From: Bradyrhizobium sp. AZCC 1693
GTDB lineage: Bacteria; Pseudomonadota; Alphaproteobacteria; Rhizobiales; Xanthobacteraceae
Direction: 5' to 3'
Length of the DNA stretch: 64,000 nucleotides
Assembly: GCF_036924745.1 (NCBI RefSeq)
Contig: NZ_JAZHSD010000001.1
Coordinates: 3,286,001-3,350,000, forward strand
Shown here: one piece after another, positions 8,139-16,893 of the stretch
Position numbering within the stretch: position 1 is the stretch's first letter
Layout: each line of letters opens with the position of its first letter
Notes under the pieces: generated by a model
What the model was told of the DNA's origin: nothing
Database searches by the model: none
What the model saw: the letters and a program-made list of their open reading frames with translations, nothing else
Made by a program: the position numbers and the translations under genes

Positions 8139-8939
8139 CTATTTCGTCTGCGTCCGCACCGGCCGATCCTTCAGGCCGTTATTGTCATAGGCTTTACGCA
8201 GCGTGCCGTTGGCGATCGCTTCGTTCAGAAACTTGACCGCAAACGCCAACGAGAGCGGATGGTTGGGCGGCACCGCGACCGCCGTTACCGTCTGCTTGAA
8301 CGTTTCCTCCAGCACGCGGGTGCCCGGGATCTGTTTTGCCATGGCGTTGAGCTGATCGCGCGACAGCGCGAACGCGTCGATCTTGCCGCCTTTGAGCAGG
8401 CCGAAGATTTCGTCGTAGGTCTGGTAGCCGGTGACCTCAGCATTCTTCAGATGCGCGATCGCGCCACGCATCGTGGTTGTGTTGTTGACCGCGGCGACCT
8501 TGATCCCAGGCTGATCGAGTGTTGCAAAATTCGTGATCTGAGAACCTGGCTTGACGATGTAGGTCGCGTCCGCAACCTCATAGATCGGCCCGAACGACAT
8601 CCTGCCCTCACGTTCCGGATCTTTCGGCAGGAAGGTGATGTCCCAGGTGCCCTTCGACGCCGCATCGACGATCTGCCCGGAATTGTTGTGCGCGACATAT
8701 TCGACGGGGACGCCGAGTTGTGCCGCCATCTCACGGCCGAGATCAACGGGCACGCCGGCATAACCGGTTTCGGTTTTGGTCGACCAGAACGCGCCGCCGG
8801 CCGGACTGATCGCAATCGCCACCCGCAGCTTGCCGGTCGGCGCGATCTCGTCCTTCAAGGCATCGGCGGCGGCGGGCGTCATCATCATTGTTAATCCCAG
8901 CAAGAGACCGGCCATTTTTGGCGAGGCTTGATCGAACAT
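8139..8939 (-). CDS. ABC transporter periplasmic substrate-binding protein (amino-acid type)
   Basis: A 266-residue protein of the solute-binding family 3. The chosen ATG at 8939 has GGAAGGAGC just upstream and gives a signal peptide (MAGLLLGLTMMMTPAAADA). The mature protein starts KDEIAPTGKLRVAIAI, the usual first strand, followed by GYAGVPVDLGREMAAQLGV, ITFLPKDPEREGRMSFGPIY and a hinge region, as in polar amino-acid binding proteins. No permease or ATPase gene is adjacent, so the ligand is unknown. It follows an OmpA-like gene by 57 bp on the same strand, but a separate ribosome site suggests no tight coupling. Confidence 0.85.
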   Translation of the reverse strand: MFDQASPKMAGLLLGLTMMMTPAAADALKDEIAPTGKLRVAIAISPAGGAFWSTKTETGYAGVPVDLGREMAAQLGVPVEYVAHNNSGQIVDAASKGTWDITFLPKDPEREGRMSFGPIYEVADATYIVKPGSQITNFATLDQPGIKVAAVNNTTTMRGAIAHLKNAEVTGYQTYDEIFGLLKGGKIDAFALSRDQLNAMAKQIPGTRVLEETFKQTVTAVAVPPNHPLSLAFAVKFLNEAIANGTLRKAYDNNGLKDRPVRTQTK

Positions 8940-8996
8940 CGGGTGCTCCTTCCTCAGCCGGCGGCTGGCGTCGCTCTCACCCCGTGCACGGGGCAA

Positions 8997-9665
8997 TCAG
9001 CGCTTCTTTTTCTTTGCCGCAGCGGGGCCTTTGGGTGCCGCCGCTGCCGGCGTTGCCGGTTCGGCCGTTTCAAACTTGCCGATCGCAATGATCTGGACGC
9101 GCGCATTGGCAGGCGCCGCCGGGCGATTGACGTCCTGCAACTGTTCCTCGCCGAGACCAAGCGCCTGAAGCCGTTTCGGCGACACCTTGAAGGTGTTCAC
9201 CAGGACGTCCCGGATCGATTCGGCGCGCCGCTGGCTCAGGATCAGATTGTGGTCGCGCCTTCCGGCGGATTCGACATGATCGACGATCAGATAGCGGTAG
9301 GGCCGCAATTTCGGATCGGTCAATGCGTCGGCGATGCTGCCGATCGTCTGGTAGGAGGCCGGCCGGATCAGGGAAGAGTCCTGGTCGAACACGACGTCGA
9401 AACGGATTTGCGGCAGTTTCGTCAGTTGGGGCGCGAGCGGCGGCCGCTTTTGCGGCTGGGCATCCGCTCTCGCCTTGATGCGGTCGGCAGCCTGCTGTTT
9501 CAGGGCGGCCAGATCGATATCCGACTCGGCCTCGACGGCAAGCTTCTCAATGATGTCGCCGCTCGACACGGCCGTTTGCGCCCGCCCCGCCGTGACCGGC
9601 AAGGCAAACATGGCCAAGGCGCTCAGCAACGGGGCGATGTCGCGCAGCTGATTCCCCCAGATCAT
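8997..9665 (-). CDS. OmpA-like peptidoglycan-binding domain protein
   Basis: A 222-residue exported protein. Residues 1-30 (MIWGNQLRDIAPLLSALAMF ... AGRAQ) look like a signal peptide. The C-terminal half (about 90-205) matches the OmpA C-terminal fold: FDVVFDQDSSLIRPASYQTI, YLIVDHVESAG..., NLILSQRRAESIRDVLV and the terminal NARVQIIAIG. The NxxLSxxRA motif normally contacts diaminopimelate in peptidoglycan. A Lys/Ala/Pro tail ends KKKKR. The start codon overlaps the stop of the upstream Cys-rich gene as TGATG at 9663-9667, which implies translational coupling. Confidence 0.85.
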   Translation of the reverse strand: MIWGNQLRDIAPLLSALAMFALPVTAGRAQTAVSSGDIIEKLAVEAESDIDLAALKQQAADRIKARADAQPQKRPPLAPQLTKLPQIRFDVVFDQDSSLIRPASYQTIGSIADALTDPKLRPYRYLIVDHVESAGRRDHNLILSQRRAESIRDVLVNTFKVSPKRLQALGLGEEQLQDVNRPAAPANARVQIIAIGKFETAEPATPAAAAPKGPAAAKKKKR

Positions 9666-10084
9666 CAGCGATACCCCGCGGCGCTGATCGCCTTGTTGCA
9701 GTTCGGGGTCGCCTTCTTGGTCGACTCCAGCAGACATTGCAGGCCTTTGACGGGATCCTGCCGAACCTCGCCGCACAGGTGTTTCAATTCCCAATTGCAC
9801 AGTTTTACCAGCGAGGTGCGCGCGGTGATGCGCTGCTGGATGGCCCCAAGGGCCTGGGGATAATCGGTCTTGCACTTCGTCGACACCACGTCCTGGTTGC
9901 GGCCCAGGCACTCCTTCAGGCGCGTCGCGTCGAAATTGACGCCGCGGCAATTGTCGTCGATGTCCTTGCCGCAGCTCGCGGCCAGCATGGCCGCGGCCTC
10001 CTCGAATTTGATGGCCTGCTGCGCCGCCGCCAGCGAGGGTACCAATATCGCAATGATGAACAGGAAAAGCCGGATTCGGGTCAT
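9665..10084 (-). CDS. Small secreted cysteine-rich repeat protein (GLG1-like repeats)
   Basis: A 139-residue protein with a Sec signal peptide (MTRIRLFLFIIAILVPSLAAA). The mature part contains two tandem cysteine-rich repeats, each about 45 residues with four cysteines: SCGKDIDDNC...KECLGRNQ...KCKTDY, then KLCNWELKHLC...LQCLLEST...NCNKA. This spacing is the pattern of the Cys-rich GLG1 (Golgi apparatus protein) repeat, which bacteria use in small exported proteins of unknown role. It is translationally coupled to the OmpA-like gene, so the two products probably act together at the periplasmic face. Confidence 0.75.
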   Translation of the reverse strand: MTRIRLFLFIIAILVPSLAAAQQAIKFEEAAAMLAASCGKDIDDNCRGVNFDATRLKECLGRNQDVVSTKCKTDYPQALGAIQQRITARTSLVKLCNWELKHLCGEVRQDPVKGLQCLLESTKKATPNCNKAISAAGYR

Positions 10085-10291
10085 GGCCGCACCTCACACA
10101 AGGAGGGTAGCGATGGTCAAGTGTTCTGTTTGAGTCCACGGCCACAGTTGCGCTATTGCGCCGCAGCAAATCGCCGCGGGCAGCCGGGCATCAGGCATCG
10201 ATATGCAATAACCCCATGCCCCAGCCGCCGGCCCCATGACAGAATGATGACGTCATGAGTTCGACAGCCGGCTGCCAACGATGGACTGACC

Positions 10292-11473
10292 TCACGGCGC
10301 GGTCCGCGCCGCCGGCACCTTGATCTCCTGCGGCAGGATGAGCGCCGCCACGATCACCAGCAGGCACAGCGCGCCGAACGCCTGCAGCATAGTGACGAAG
10401 CCGCCTCTTTCATAGAGCCACGCCACCAGGCCGACGGATGCGCCCGCCGCGGTAAAGCCGATGAAGTAACGCACCGAATAGGCGCGCGAACGCCATTCCT
10501 CGCTGGTGTATTTGCCGACCATGGCGTCGTTGACGGTCACCTGGCCGAACGCGCCCATCACGATTCCGATGGAGGCGATGATCAGCGGCAGGTTCGACAG
10601 CGTCGCCGCGAAATACATGAACGGCGCCAGCAAAAATGATAGCGGCAGCATCACGGTCTTCAGCGAATAATGGTCGATCAACTTGCCGATGGTGTACTGC
10701 GTCATCGCGCCGAAGACATAGACGCCGGCCGCGATGACCCCAAGCAACGCCGGGCTGTCGGTCACGTCGGCCAGCCGCTCAGCGAACAGTTTCGGCATCG
10801 CCACGGTGATGGCGTTGAACGTGGTGGAAATCGCGATCACCACGATCAGCAAGGCCAGCAACACCCGCCACATGTCCTGCTTGGCCACCCTCGCCTGCGC
10901 CGCCGCCTGCCGGCTGCCGCTTCGGTTCTCGTGCACCACCATCAGCGCAAAGGCCACGCCGATCAGCATGGTGACGATGCCCGGGACGATAAAGGCCCAG
11001 CGCCAGCCGAGATACTGCCCGATCACGCCGGTGACCAGCGCCGAGGACGCCACGCCGAGGTTGCCCCAGACGCCGTTCAGGCCCATCTCGCGGCCGAGCT
11101 TGTCGGCATAGGACACGATCATCGCGGTGCCGACGGGATGATAGATCGAGGCGAACAGCCCGATCGACAGCAGTGCCGCGCCGAGCTGCAGCGGGGTCAA
11201 GACGAAGCCGACCGCGATCATCGACGCGCCGATGCCTGAGAAGAAGATCACCATCATGTGGCGGCGGCTCCAGCGGTCGCCAAGCCAGCCGGTGATCAGC
11301 GAGCCCGCGCCGAACGCGACGAAGCCCGGGGTCGCGTAAGGTAATAGTTCCGAATAGGCCATGCCGAGCGCCGGCCCCATGATGATGACGGCCGCGGCAA
11401 AAATCAGCATCGCATAATGGTCGATGAAATGGGCGGCGTTGACGAAAGTGATCACCCGGCTGGGGCTGTTCAT
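10292..11473 (-). CDS. MFS transporter
   Basis: A 393-residue protein with twelve hydrophobic segments. The first cytoplasmic loop carries the MFS signature (GWLGDRWSRRHMMV, residues about 62-75), and the second half repeats it weakly (GKLIDHYSLKTVML). Substrate unknown. The gene is transcribed away from an AraC-type regulator with only 59 bp between the start codons; this arrangement resembles NimT/NimR-type exporter-regulator pairs, so the regulator probably controls this gene. Confidence 0.9.
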   Translation of the reverse strand: MNSPSRVITFVNAAHFIDHYAMLIFAAAVIIMGPALGMAYSELLPYATPGFVAFGAGSLITGWLGDRWSRRHMMVIFFSGIGASMIAVGFVLTPLQLGAALLSIGLFASIYHPVGTAMIVSYADKLGREMGLNGVWGNLGVASSALVTGVIGQYLGWRWAFIVPGIVTMLIGVAFALMVVHENRSGSRQAAAQARVAKQDMWRVLLALLIVVIAISTTFNAITVAMPKLFAERLADVTDSPALLGVIAAGVYVFGAMTQYTIGKLIDHYSLKTVMLPLSFLLAPFMYFAATLSNLPLIIASIGIVMGAFGQVTVNDAMVGKYTSEEWRSRAYSVRYFIGFTAAGASVGLVAWLYERGGFVTMLQAFGALCLLVIVAALILPQEIKVPAARTAP

Positions 11474-11532
11474 GGTCGATTCCCGAATCCCGCAATTTTC
11501 CGAAATAGGTTATACGGGGTTGTCCTGACGGG

Positions 11533-12342
11533 ATGTCGCCAATGAATATCGCCGAAAAGCCAATTGCCGCCATTATCGGGCGCCGCATCTCGACCGGTGA
11601 CGGCATCCACATGATTGCGAACAGCTACCGGAAGGGCGTTCGGCTCGACACCCACATGCACCGCGAGGCGCAGCTTGTTTATGCGGCCAAGGGCACGATG
11701 CAGGTGACGACGCCGAAAGGCCGCTGGCTGGTGCCGCCGGACCGCGCGGTCTGGGTGCCTGCGCTCTCGGAACATGCGATCGATGTGCTCGCCGATATCG
11801 AGATGCGGACGCTCTATTTCGAACTCGACTGGCTGCGGCGCGAGGCGCGCAGCCACAGCCTGGACGCGGAATTCGTGGTACGGGTGTCGCCGCTGCTGCA
11901 CCAGACCATCCTCGCGCTGTTCGACGATCGCGGCGACCGCGAGCGAACCGAAATTCTGCTGCGGCTGGCGATGATGGAGCTGGACCAGGCGGAGGATTCG
12001 GCAACCTTCATCCCGCTGCCGCGTGAGCTGCGCTGCCGGCGCGCCGCCGACATCGTGCTCGCGGACCCTACCGGCGACCACGAGATCGAGACGCTGGCGC
12101 GCGAGGTCGGCACCTCGGCGCGGACGCTGTCACGGCTGTTCTCAGCCGAGACGCAACTGAGCTTCAAGAGCTGGTGCCAGCGTGCCCGGATTGCGGCGGC
12201 CATCGAGAAGCTTTCGACGGACGCCGGTGTCTCGGTCAAGCAGCTTGCCTCGGATTTGGGCTATGCCAGCGTGCCTGCGTTTTCCCATGCCTTCCGGCAG
12301 GTTACCGGAAAAACGCCGACTGAATTCGCCGGGAAGGAGTAA
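11533..12342 (+). CDS. AraC-family transcriptional regulator
   Basis: A 269-residue regulator. The N-terminal cupin sensor domain (about 20-130) includes HMHREAQLVYAAKGTMQVTT and WLVPPDRAVWVPALSEHAI. The C-terminal domain (about 165-265) has two helix-turn-helix units: IETLAREVGTSARTLSRLF and VKQLASDLGYASVPAFSHAF, then GKTPTEF. The start at 11533 (ATG) could also be the ATG at 11542. It is divergent from the MFS gene at 10292-11473, which it most likely regulates. Confidence 0.9.
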   Translation: MSPMNIAEKPIAAIIGRRISTGDGIHMIANSYRKGVRLDTHMHREAQLVYAAKGTMQVTTPKGRWLVPPDRAVWVPALSEHAIDVLADIEMRTLYFELDWLRREARSHSLDAEFVVRVSPLLHQTILALFDDRGDRERTEILLRLAMMELDQAEDSATFIPLPRELRCRRAADIVLADPTGDHEIETLAREVGTSARTLSRLFSAETQLSFKSWCQRARIAAAIEKLSTDAGVSVKQLASDLGYASVPAFSHAFRQVTGKTPTEFAGKE

Positions 12343-12457
12343 CGCCTGACTTTAGAGGCATGACATATTTACGTACGATCCATACGCTTGATTGTGATCG
12401 GCACCGTCCTAAATTCCGTATAAGATTCCGGCACACTCACTGGATTCGACCCACCGC

Positions 12458-13810
12458 ATGGCCAACGCCTTTTTTTCCGACCTTCTCACGACGATATCAG
12501 AACGTGGCCGCACGCTGCTGCGCCGGGGCGAGCCGTCCGTCGCCCGCCAGGACGCCTCCGAACTGCTTGAACTATGCAAGGCGCTGCTGTCGGGCCGCGG
12601 CGAAGCGTCCGGCACCGCGATGGCGCGCGACGTGCTCGACCGCTACCACGACCTCGACGCCGCCGGCCGGCTCACCTTCTTCGAAACGCTGGCCCGCGAC
12701 TTCGGCCCTGACCGCGAGAAGCTGTCGCAGGCGATCGAGAGCTGGCGCAGCCAGCCGAACGACAGCGATGCCAGCGACCTTCACTTTGCTTCCGAGCCGC
12801 AGCGGCAGGAGCTGATCCGCCGGCTCAACCGCGCGCCGGGCGGCACCAGCGAGCTGGTGGCGATGCGCGCCGACCTGCTTTCCCTGATGAAGGGCAACAA
12901 GGATCTGGCCGCGCTCGACCGCGACGTGGTGCATTTGCTGTCTTCTTGGTTCAACAGGGGATTTCTCGTGCTGCGCAGGATCGACTGGTCGACGCCGGCG
13001 AATATTCTGGAACAGATCATCCGTTATGAAGCCGTGCACGAAATCCGCGACTGGAACGATCTGCGACGCCGCATCGACCCGGTTGATCGCCGTTGCTACG
13101 CCTTCTTCCATCCCCAGCTCAACGACGAACCGCTGATCTTCGTCGAGGTCGCGCTGACCGAGACGATCCCGACCGCGATCGCGCCGCTGCTCGCCGCCGA
13201 GCGTCAGCCGGTGCCGATCGAACGCGCGCGCACCGCCGTGTTCTATTCGATCTCGAATACGCAAAAAGGGCTTGGCGGCATTTCCTTCGGCAGTTTTCTG
13301 ATCAAGCAGGTGGTCGAGGAGTTGCGGCGCGAATTGCCGAAGCTGGATACGTTCATCACGCTGTCGCCGGTGCCAGGCTTCATGCAATGGCTGAAACAGG
13401 CCGACGACGTTCCACTCAGCGACGAGGAGCGGACGCTGCTGGAGGCGCTCGACAGGCCGGACTGGTGCGAGGATGCGGAGCTGACCGCGCAACTGCGCGC
13501 CGTGCTGGAACCGCTGGCCGCGCATTATTTCCTCAAGGCCCGCACACCAAAAGGCCGGCTGATCGATTCGGTGGCGCGCTTCCATATCGGCAACGGCGCG
13601 CGGCTGGAGAAGATCGACTGGCTCGGCGATCTCTCGCCGAAGGGCTTGCGTGAATCCGCAGGCGTCATGGTCAACTATCTCTACCGGCTGGAAGACATCG
13701 AGAAGAACCACGAGGCCTACGCCAACCAAGGCGAGATCGCAGCGTCAAGCGCGGTGAAGAAACTGCTCAGGACCGAGGGCCGGCGGCTACTGGATATGCG
13801 GCTGTCGTAG
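12458..13810 (+). CDS. matA: Malonyl-CoA decarboxylase
   Basis: A 450-residue enzyme that decarboxylates malonyl-CoA to acetyl-CoA. The N-terminal helical domain (about 1-170) is followed by a GNAT-like catalytic domain. Family landmarks are HEIRDWNDLRRRIDPVDRRCYAFFHP, the NTQKGLGGISFGSFLIKQVV segment, TLSPVPGFMQWL (proposed catalytic Ser in SPVPGF) and the C-terminal ARFHIGNGARLEKIDWLGD with the conserved histidine. In rhizobia it usually stands with matB and matC; neither is here, so it may serve malonyl-CoA turnover rather than external malonate use. Confidence 0.92.
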   Translation: MANAFFSDLLTTISERGRTLLRRGEPSVARQDASELLELCKALLSGRGEASGTAMARDVLDRYHDLDAAGRLTFFETLARDFGPDREKLSQAIESWRSQPNDSDASDLHFASEPQRQELIRRLNRAPGGTSELVAMRADLLSLMKGNKDLAALDRDVVHLLSSWFNRGFLVLRRIDWSTPANILEQIIRYEAVHEIRDWNDLRRRIDPVDRRCYAFFHPQLNDEPLIFVEVALTETIPTAIAPLLAAERQPVPIERARTAVFYSISNTQKGLGGISFGSFLIKQVVEELRRELPKLDTFITLSPVPGFMQWLKQADDVPLSDEERTLLEALDRPDWCEDAELTAQLRAVLEPLAAHYFLKARTPKGRLIDSVARFHIGNGARLEKIDWLGDLSPKGLRESAGVMVNYLYRLEDIEKNHEAYANQGEIAASSAVKKLLRTEGRRLLDMRLS

Positions 13811-13857
13811 AGCGGCCCACGGATTTCATTCGCCGCGCGATTGGAAATCATATTGCA

Positions 13858-15048
13858 ATGGCTTCCGATGGCGCCGCACCTCCCCGGCCGATAAGCCCCG
13901 CCGAGCGGATCGACGCCATCGACGTGCTGCGGGGCCTTGCCCTGCTCGGCGTTCTCGCGATCAACGTCGTGACTATTTTTCGCGTTTCGATCTTCGAGCG
14001 GTTTTTTCCGCAGAACGCCCTGGCATCGTCGATCGACGGCGCCGTCGAAACGATCTTGATGCTGGCCGTCGATTTGAAGGCGCTTGCGCTGTTTTCGCTG
14101 CTGTTCGGCGCAGGCCTTGCCATCCAGTTCGAGCGGCTTGCGAACAGCGAGCGCCGCACGTCGCTGCTCGTGCGCCGGCTCGCCGTGTTGCTGGCGTTCG
14201 GGCTCATCCACCTGTGCCTGATCTGGAACGGCGATATTCTCACCGAATATGCGCTCGCTGGCCTGATCGTCCTGCCGTTCCTGTTCGGTCCACGCTGGCT
14301 GCTAGCGGTCGCCGCGCTGGCGTCTCTCGGGTTGTACCTTGCGATGCAGGCCTTTCCGCCGCCGGGATGGTGGCCCAGCACGGCCGCGCTGAGGCAGGAT
14401 GTCGCTGAGGCGCATCGCATCTATGCGACGGGCGGCTTCCTCGACGTGCTGGCGTTCCGGCTTCGCGAGCTTCCCCTTTTCGTTCCCCTGCACATCTTTA
14501 TCTTTCCGCGCACGATCGGGTTGTTTCTTCTCGGCGCGTTCGCCTGGCGCACCGGTATTCTGCGAAACCCGTCTCACCATCTGCTCTTCTCGATCGCCGC
14601 CGCCTGTATCGGCCTTGGCGCTGCATTGATCCTTTGCCATGCCGGCGGCCTTATCGCGGGCGGCCGAATCGGCGCGCTGGCAGAACCCCTCGGCACCATC
14701 CTGCTGGCGCTGGGTTATGGCGCCGGTATCATCGGCATCGCCAATCTCGAGCGCGGAAAGCGGCTGCTCGGCTGGGCCGCGCCGCTGGGACGGATGGCGT
14801 TCACCAACTACCTCGCGCAATCGCTGGTCTTCGGCTGGATCTTTTACGGCTATGGTCTCGGCCTGTTCGGACGTCTCGGCGTCACCGAAGCGCTCGCCAT
14901 CGGCCTCGCCGTCTACGCCGCGCAGGTCGTGTTCAGTGCCTGGTGGCTGCGCCGTTACCGCTACGGCCCCGTCGAATGGCTGTGGCGGACGCTGATGTAT
15001 GGTGAGCGACAGCCGATGTTGCTCCTGAAAGTTGAGGCCCCGCGATGA
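13858..15048 (+). CDS. DUF418-domain membrane protein (YeiB-like)
   Basis: A 396-residue polytopic inner-membrane protein. The N-terminal RIDAIDVLRGLALLGVLAIN segment and the C-terminal LERGKRLLGWAAPLGRMAFTNYLAQSLVFGWIF region are the signature of the DUF418/YeiB family, which is related to acyltransferase 3. About ten hydrophobic segments are visible. Function is not established for the family. The last codon overlaps the ATG of the following acetyltransferase gene (ATGA at 15045-15048), suggesting the two were co-translated. Confidence 0.85.
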   Translation: MASDGAAPPRPISPAERIDAIDVLRGLALLGVLAINVVTIFRVSIFERFFPQNALASSIDGAVETILMLAVDLKALALFSLLFGAGLAIQFERLANSERRTSLLVRRLAVLLAFGLIHLCLIWNGDILTEYALAGLIVLPFLFGPRWLLAVAALASLGLYLAMQAFPPPGWWPSTAALRQDVAEAHRIYATGGFLDVLAFRLRELPLFVPLHIFIFPRTIGLFLLGAFAWRTGILRNPSHHLLFSIAAACIGLGAALILCHAGGLIAGGRIGALAEPLGTILLALGYGAGIIGIANLERGKRLLGWAAPLGRMAFTNYLAQSLVFGWIFYGYGLGLFGRLGVTEALAIGLAVYAAQVVFSAWWLRRYRYGPVEWLWRTLMYGERQPMLLLKVEAPR

Positions 15049-15477
15049 CGATTACCTGGACCGACGACCGGGCTGGCGTGGACTGGCCAGGAACTTGAAG
15101 CCCTCTATCGGGCCGCGCCGCTTGGCAACAAGAACGCGGACGATCTCGAAGTGGTGTTCGGCAACAGCATGTTCTGCTGCTTTGCCCGCGATAACGGCCG
15201 GCTCGTCGGCGCCGGCCGCGTTCTGGCCGACGGCCGCGATTGCGCCTACCTCTGCGACGTTGCCGTGTTGCCGAGCCATCAGGGGCTCGGTCTCGGAAAG
15301 CAGATCATCGAAAGGCTGGTCGAGCGGTCGCGGAGCCACACCAAGATCATTCTCTATTCGGTCGCCGGCCGCGAGCCGCTGTATGCAAAATTCGGCTTCC
15401 TGCGGATGAAGACAGCGATGGCGATTTTCAGGAACCGGCAATCCGCCATCGACAAAGGGCTGGTGTCCGAGAGCTGA
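15045..15477 (+). pseudogene. GNAT acetyltransferase interrupted by a single-base frameshift
   Basis: Two frames together give a normal small GNAT protein of about 143 residues. From the ATG at 15045 the sequence reads MTITWTDDRAGVDW and then hits a TGA at 15096. One frame over, it continues QELEALYRAAPLGNKNADDL...VAVLPSHQGLGLGKQIIERL, which includes the acetyl-CoA-binding Q/RxxGxG/A motif. Removing one C at 15087-15088 (GACTGGCCAGGAA) joins the parts as DWQELEALY. As it stands, only an internal GTG at 15151 could yield a 108-residue product. Either a true inactivation or a base-call error. The ATG overlaps the DUF418 stop. Confidence 0.8.
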
Positions 15478-15531
15478 GGGCAGACGGCGGCCGGGACTGG
15501 CCGCCGCCGTCATCACGAAGAGCCCGCGCGC

Positions 15532-16596
15532 TTACGTGGACGCGGGCCGCAGCCGCAACAACGCGGCGGGAAGATGGGCGGAGAGCCAGGCCGTGATGGT
15601 ACGCTCCTTGCGGTGATAGAAAAGACCGGCAGCGATAACCGCAATTCCGATCAGCGACAGCGAGAAGGGAAACAGCAGCGAGTCCTTGAAAACCTTCTCT
15701 GCAAGATGTCCGAGATAGAGACACACGCCGAATGCGCCAAACACCGCATAGGCACGCCGCATCAGGATCACGGCCAGCGCGAGCAAGCCGACATTGAAGA
15801 GGCAGTAGACGGCCCGCCCTAGTTCGGTTGCGCTGTCCGAGGCGGTAATACCGCCCCAGAAGGCCAGCAGCCCGAACAGATGCAGCCAGAAGGCAAAGTC
15901 GCCATTGCCGCTGCGATAGTCCACGGTCCAGGCCACGGCGAGGACAAGAAGTCCGAACCAGATCGACACCCTGCGCCGCATCGCGAAATCGAGGTGATCC
16001 ACGCCGGCAAACCATGGCGCCAGGTCCATCGACATGAACCAGAGCGCGACCGCGATCAGCGCGACGATGAAGGGAAACCGGTAGTAGCGCAGCGCGACAG
16101 CGCCGGCCACGACAGTCGCGATCTCCATGAAGACCCAACTGCCTTTAATCCGGACATAGAAGTCGTGCACCGTCCCTGGCTTGCCGAACTTGCCCCACCA
16201 GCCAAGCACGTCCTGGATGCCGTAGACCGCGAGCGGCGCCATCGAGACCGCGACGGCGACCAGCAATCCGCCGGGAGTGCGCAGGTTCTTGCCGTGCCAG
16301 AGGTAATGACCCGCAGCGGTAAATCCGATCGCATAGGCAATCGCGCAGGCCGTGAGCGCACCGCCGCCCATCTGCGAGAACGCCACGGTCGAAAACAGGC
16401 CCATGGCGCCGATCACGATCAACGCACCGGCGTACCAGAGCAGATGCGCGGCATCGAACTTCGCCGCGGGACTTGCGCCGCTGGCCAGTTCTCGCGCTTC
16501 GGCGCCCGAGAGAAAGGCAAGCAGGCGCTCCAGATCAGTTGGGCTGATCACCCCGGCATTTGCCGCACCCCGTAGATCATTCACCGAATATTGCAT
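15532..16596 (-). CDS. DUF2157-like polytopic membrane protein
   Basis: A 354-residue protein. An N-terminal soluble part (about 1-45: MQYSVNDLRGAANAGVISPT, DLERLLAFL) is followed by about ten hydrophobic segments, as in DUF2157 family proteins. Catalytic motifs are absent and no function is known. Upstream, at 16675-16709, lie two short identical dyads that could be regulator sites for this gene. Confidence 0.7.
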   Translation of the reverse strand: MQYSVNDLRGAANAGVISPTDLERLLAFLSGAEARELASGASPAAKFDAAHLLWYAGALIVIGAMGLFSTVAFSQMGGGALTACAIAYAIGFTAAGHYLWHGKNLRTPGGLLVAVAVSMAPLAVYGIQDVLGWWGKFGKPGTVHDFYVRIKGSWVFMEIATVVAGAVALRYYRFPFIVALIAVALWFMSMDLAPWFAGVDHLDFAMRRRVSIWFGLLVLAVAWTVDYRSGNGDFAFWLHLFGLLAFWGGITASDSATELGRAVYCLFNVGLLALAVILMRRAYAVFGAFGVCLYLGHLAEKVFKDSLLFPFSLSLIGIAVIAAGLFYHRKERTITAWLSAHLPAALLRLRPAST

Positions 16597-16674
16597 GTGA
16601 CTATCATTCCAGCATTACAGGACGGGCGCCCTTCCAAACGGAAGAGCTCAATGGTAATTCCGTATCACAGAACT

Positions 16675-16709
16675 TGAGCAACGCTCAATAATATTATGAG
16701 CAACGCTCA
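16675..16709. promoter_or_regulatory. Twin dyad TGAGCAACGCTCA (possible operator)
   Basis: Two copies of the 13-mer TGAGC-AAC-GCTCA lie at 16675-16687 and 16697-16709, 22 bp apart centre to centre (about two helical turns). The first copy extends to TTGAGC/GCTCAA. Both lie about 80-110 bp upstream of the start of the membrane-protein gene at 16596. The symmetry and spacing fit two dimers of a TetR-like regulator on one DNA face; no such regulator gene is adjacent. Confidence 0.45.
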
Positions 16710-16798
16710 CAATATCTCGTGATCGGTCCAACCGGCGGGACCGCCGAACTGCCAGAGGGCAAAAGCGGTCATCGAGATCGCGGATCCGCCGCTGCCGC

Positions 16799-16862
16799 TT
16801 CGTTTCCACGAACCGGTATCCACCTCTGGATCAGGTACGAGGTATGCTTCGGCCGGAAACGC
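16799..16862. repeat. Short dispersed repeat (GAACCGGTATCCAC type, expanded)
   Basis: ACGAACCGGTATCCACCTC ... TTCGGCCGGAAACGC, similar to 6665-6700 and 54917-54968 but with about 20 extra bases in the middle. Confidence 0.45.
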
Positions 16863-16893
16863 AATAGCCTCCGCAGATTTGATTCTGCCAGGC

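Noticed and set aside
10246..10257. ATGACGTCAT palindrome upstream of the Cys-rich gene
   Set aside because: A single 10-bp palindrome with no second copy or known bacterial regulator match; chance cannot be excluded.
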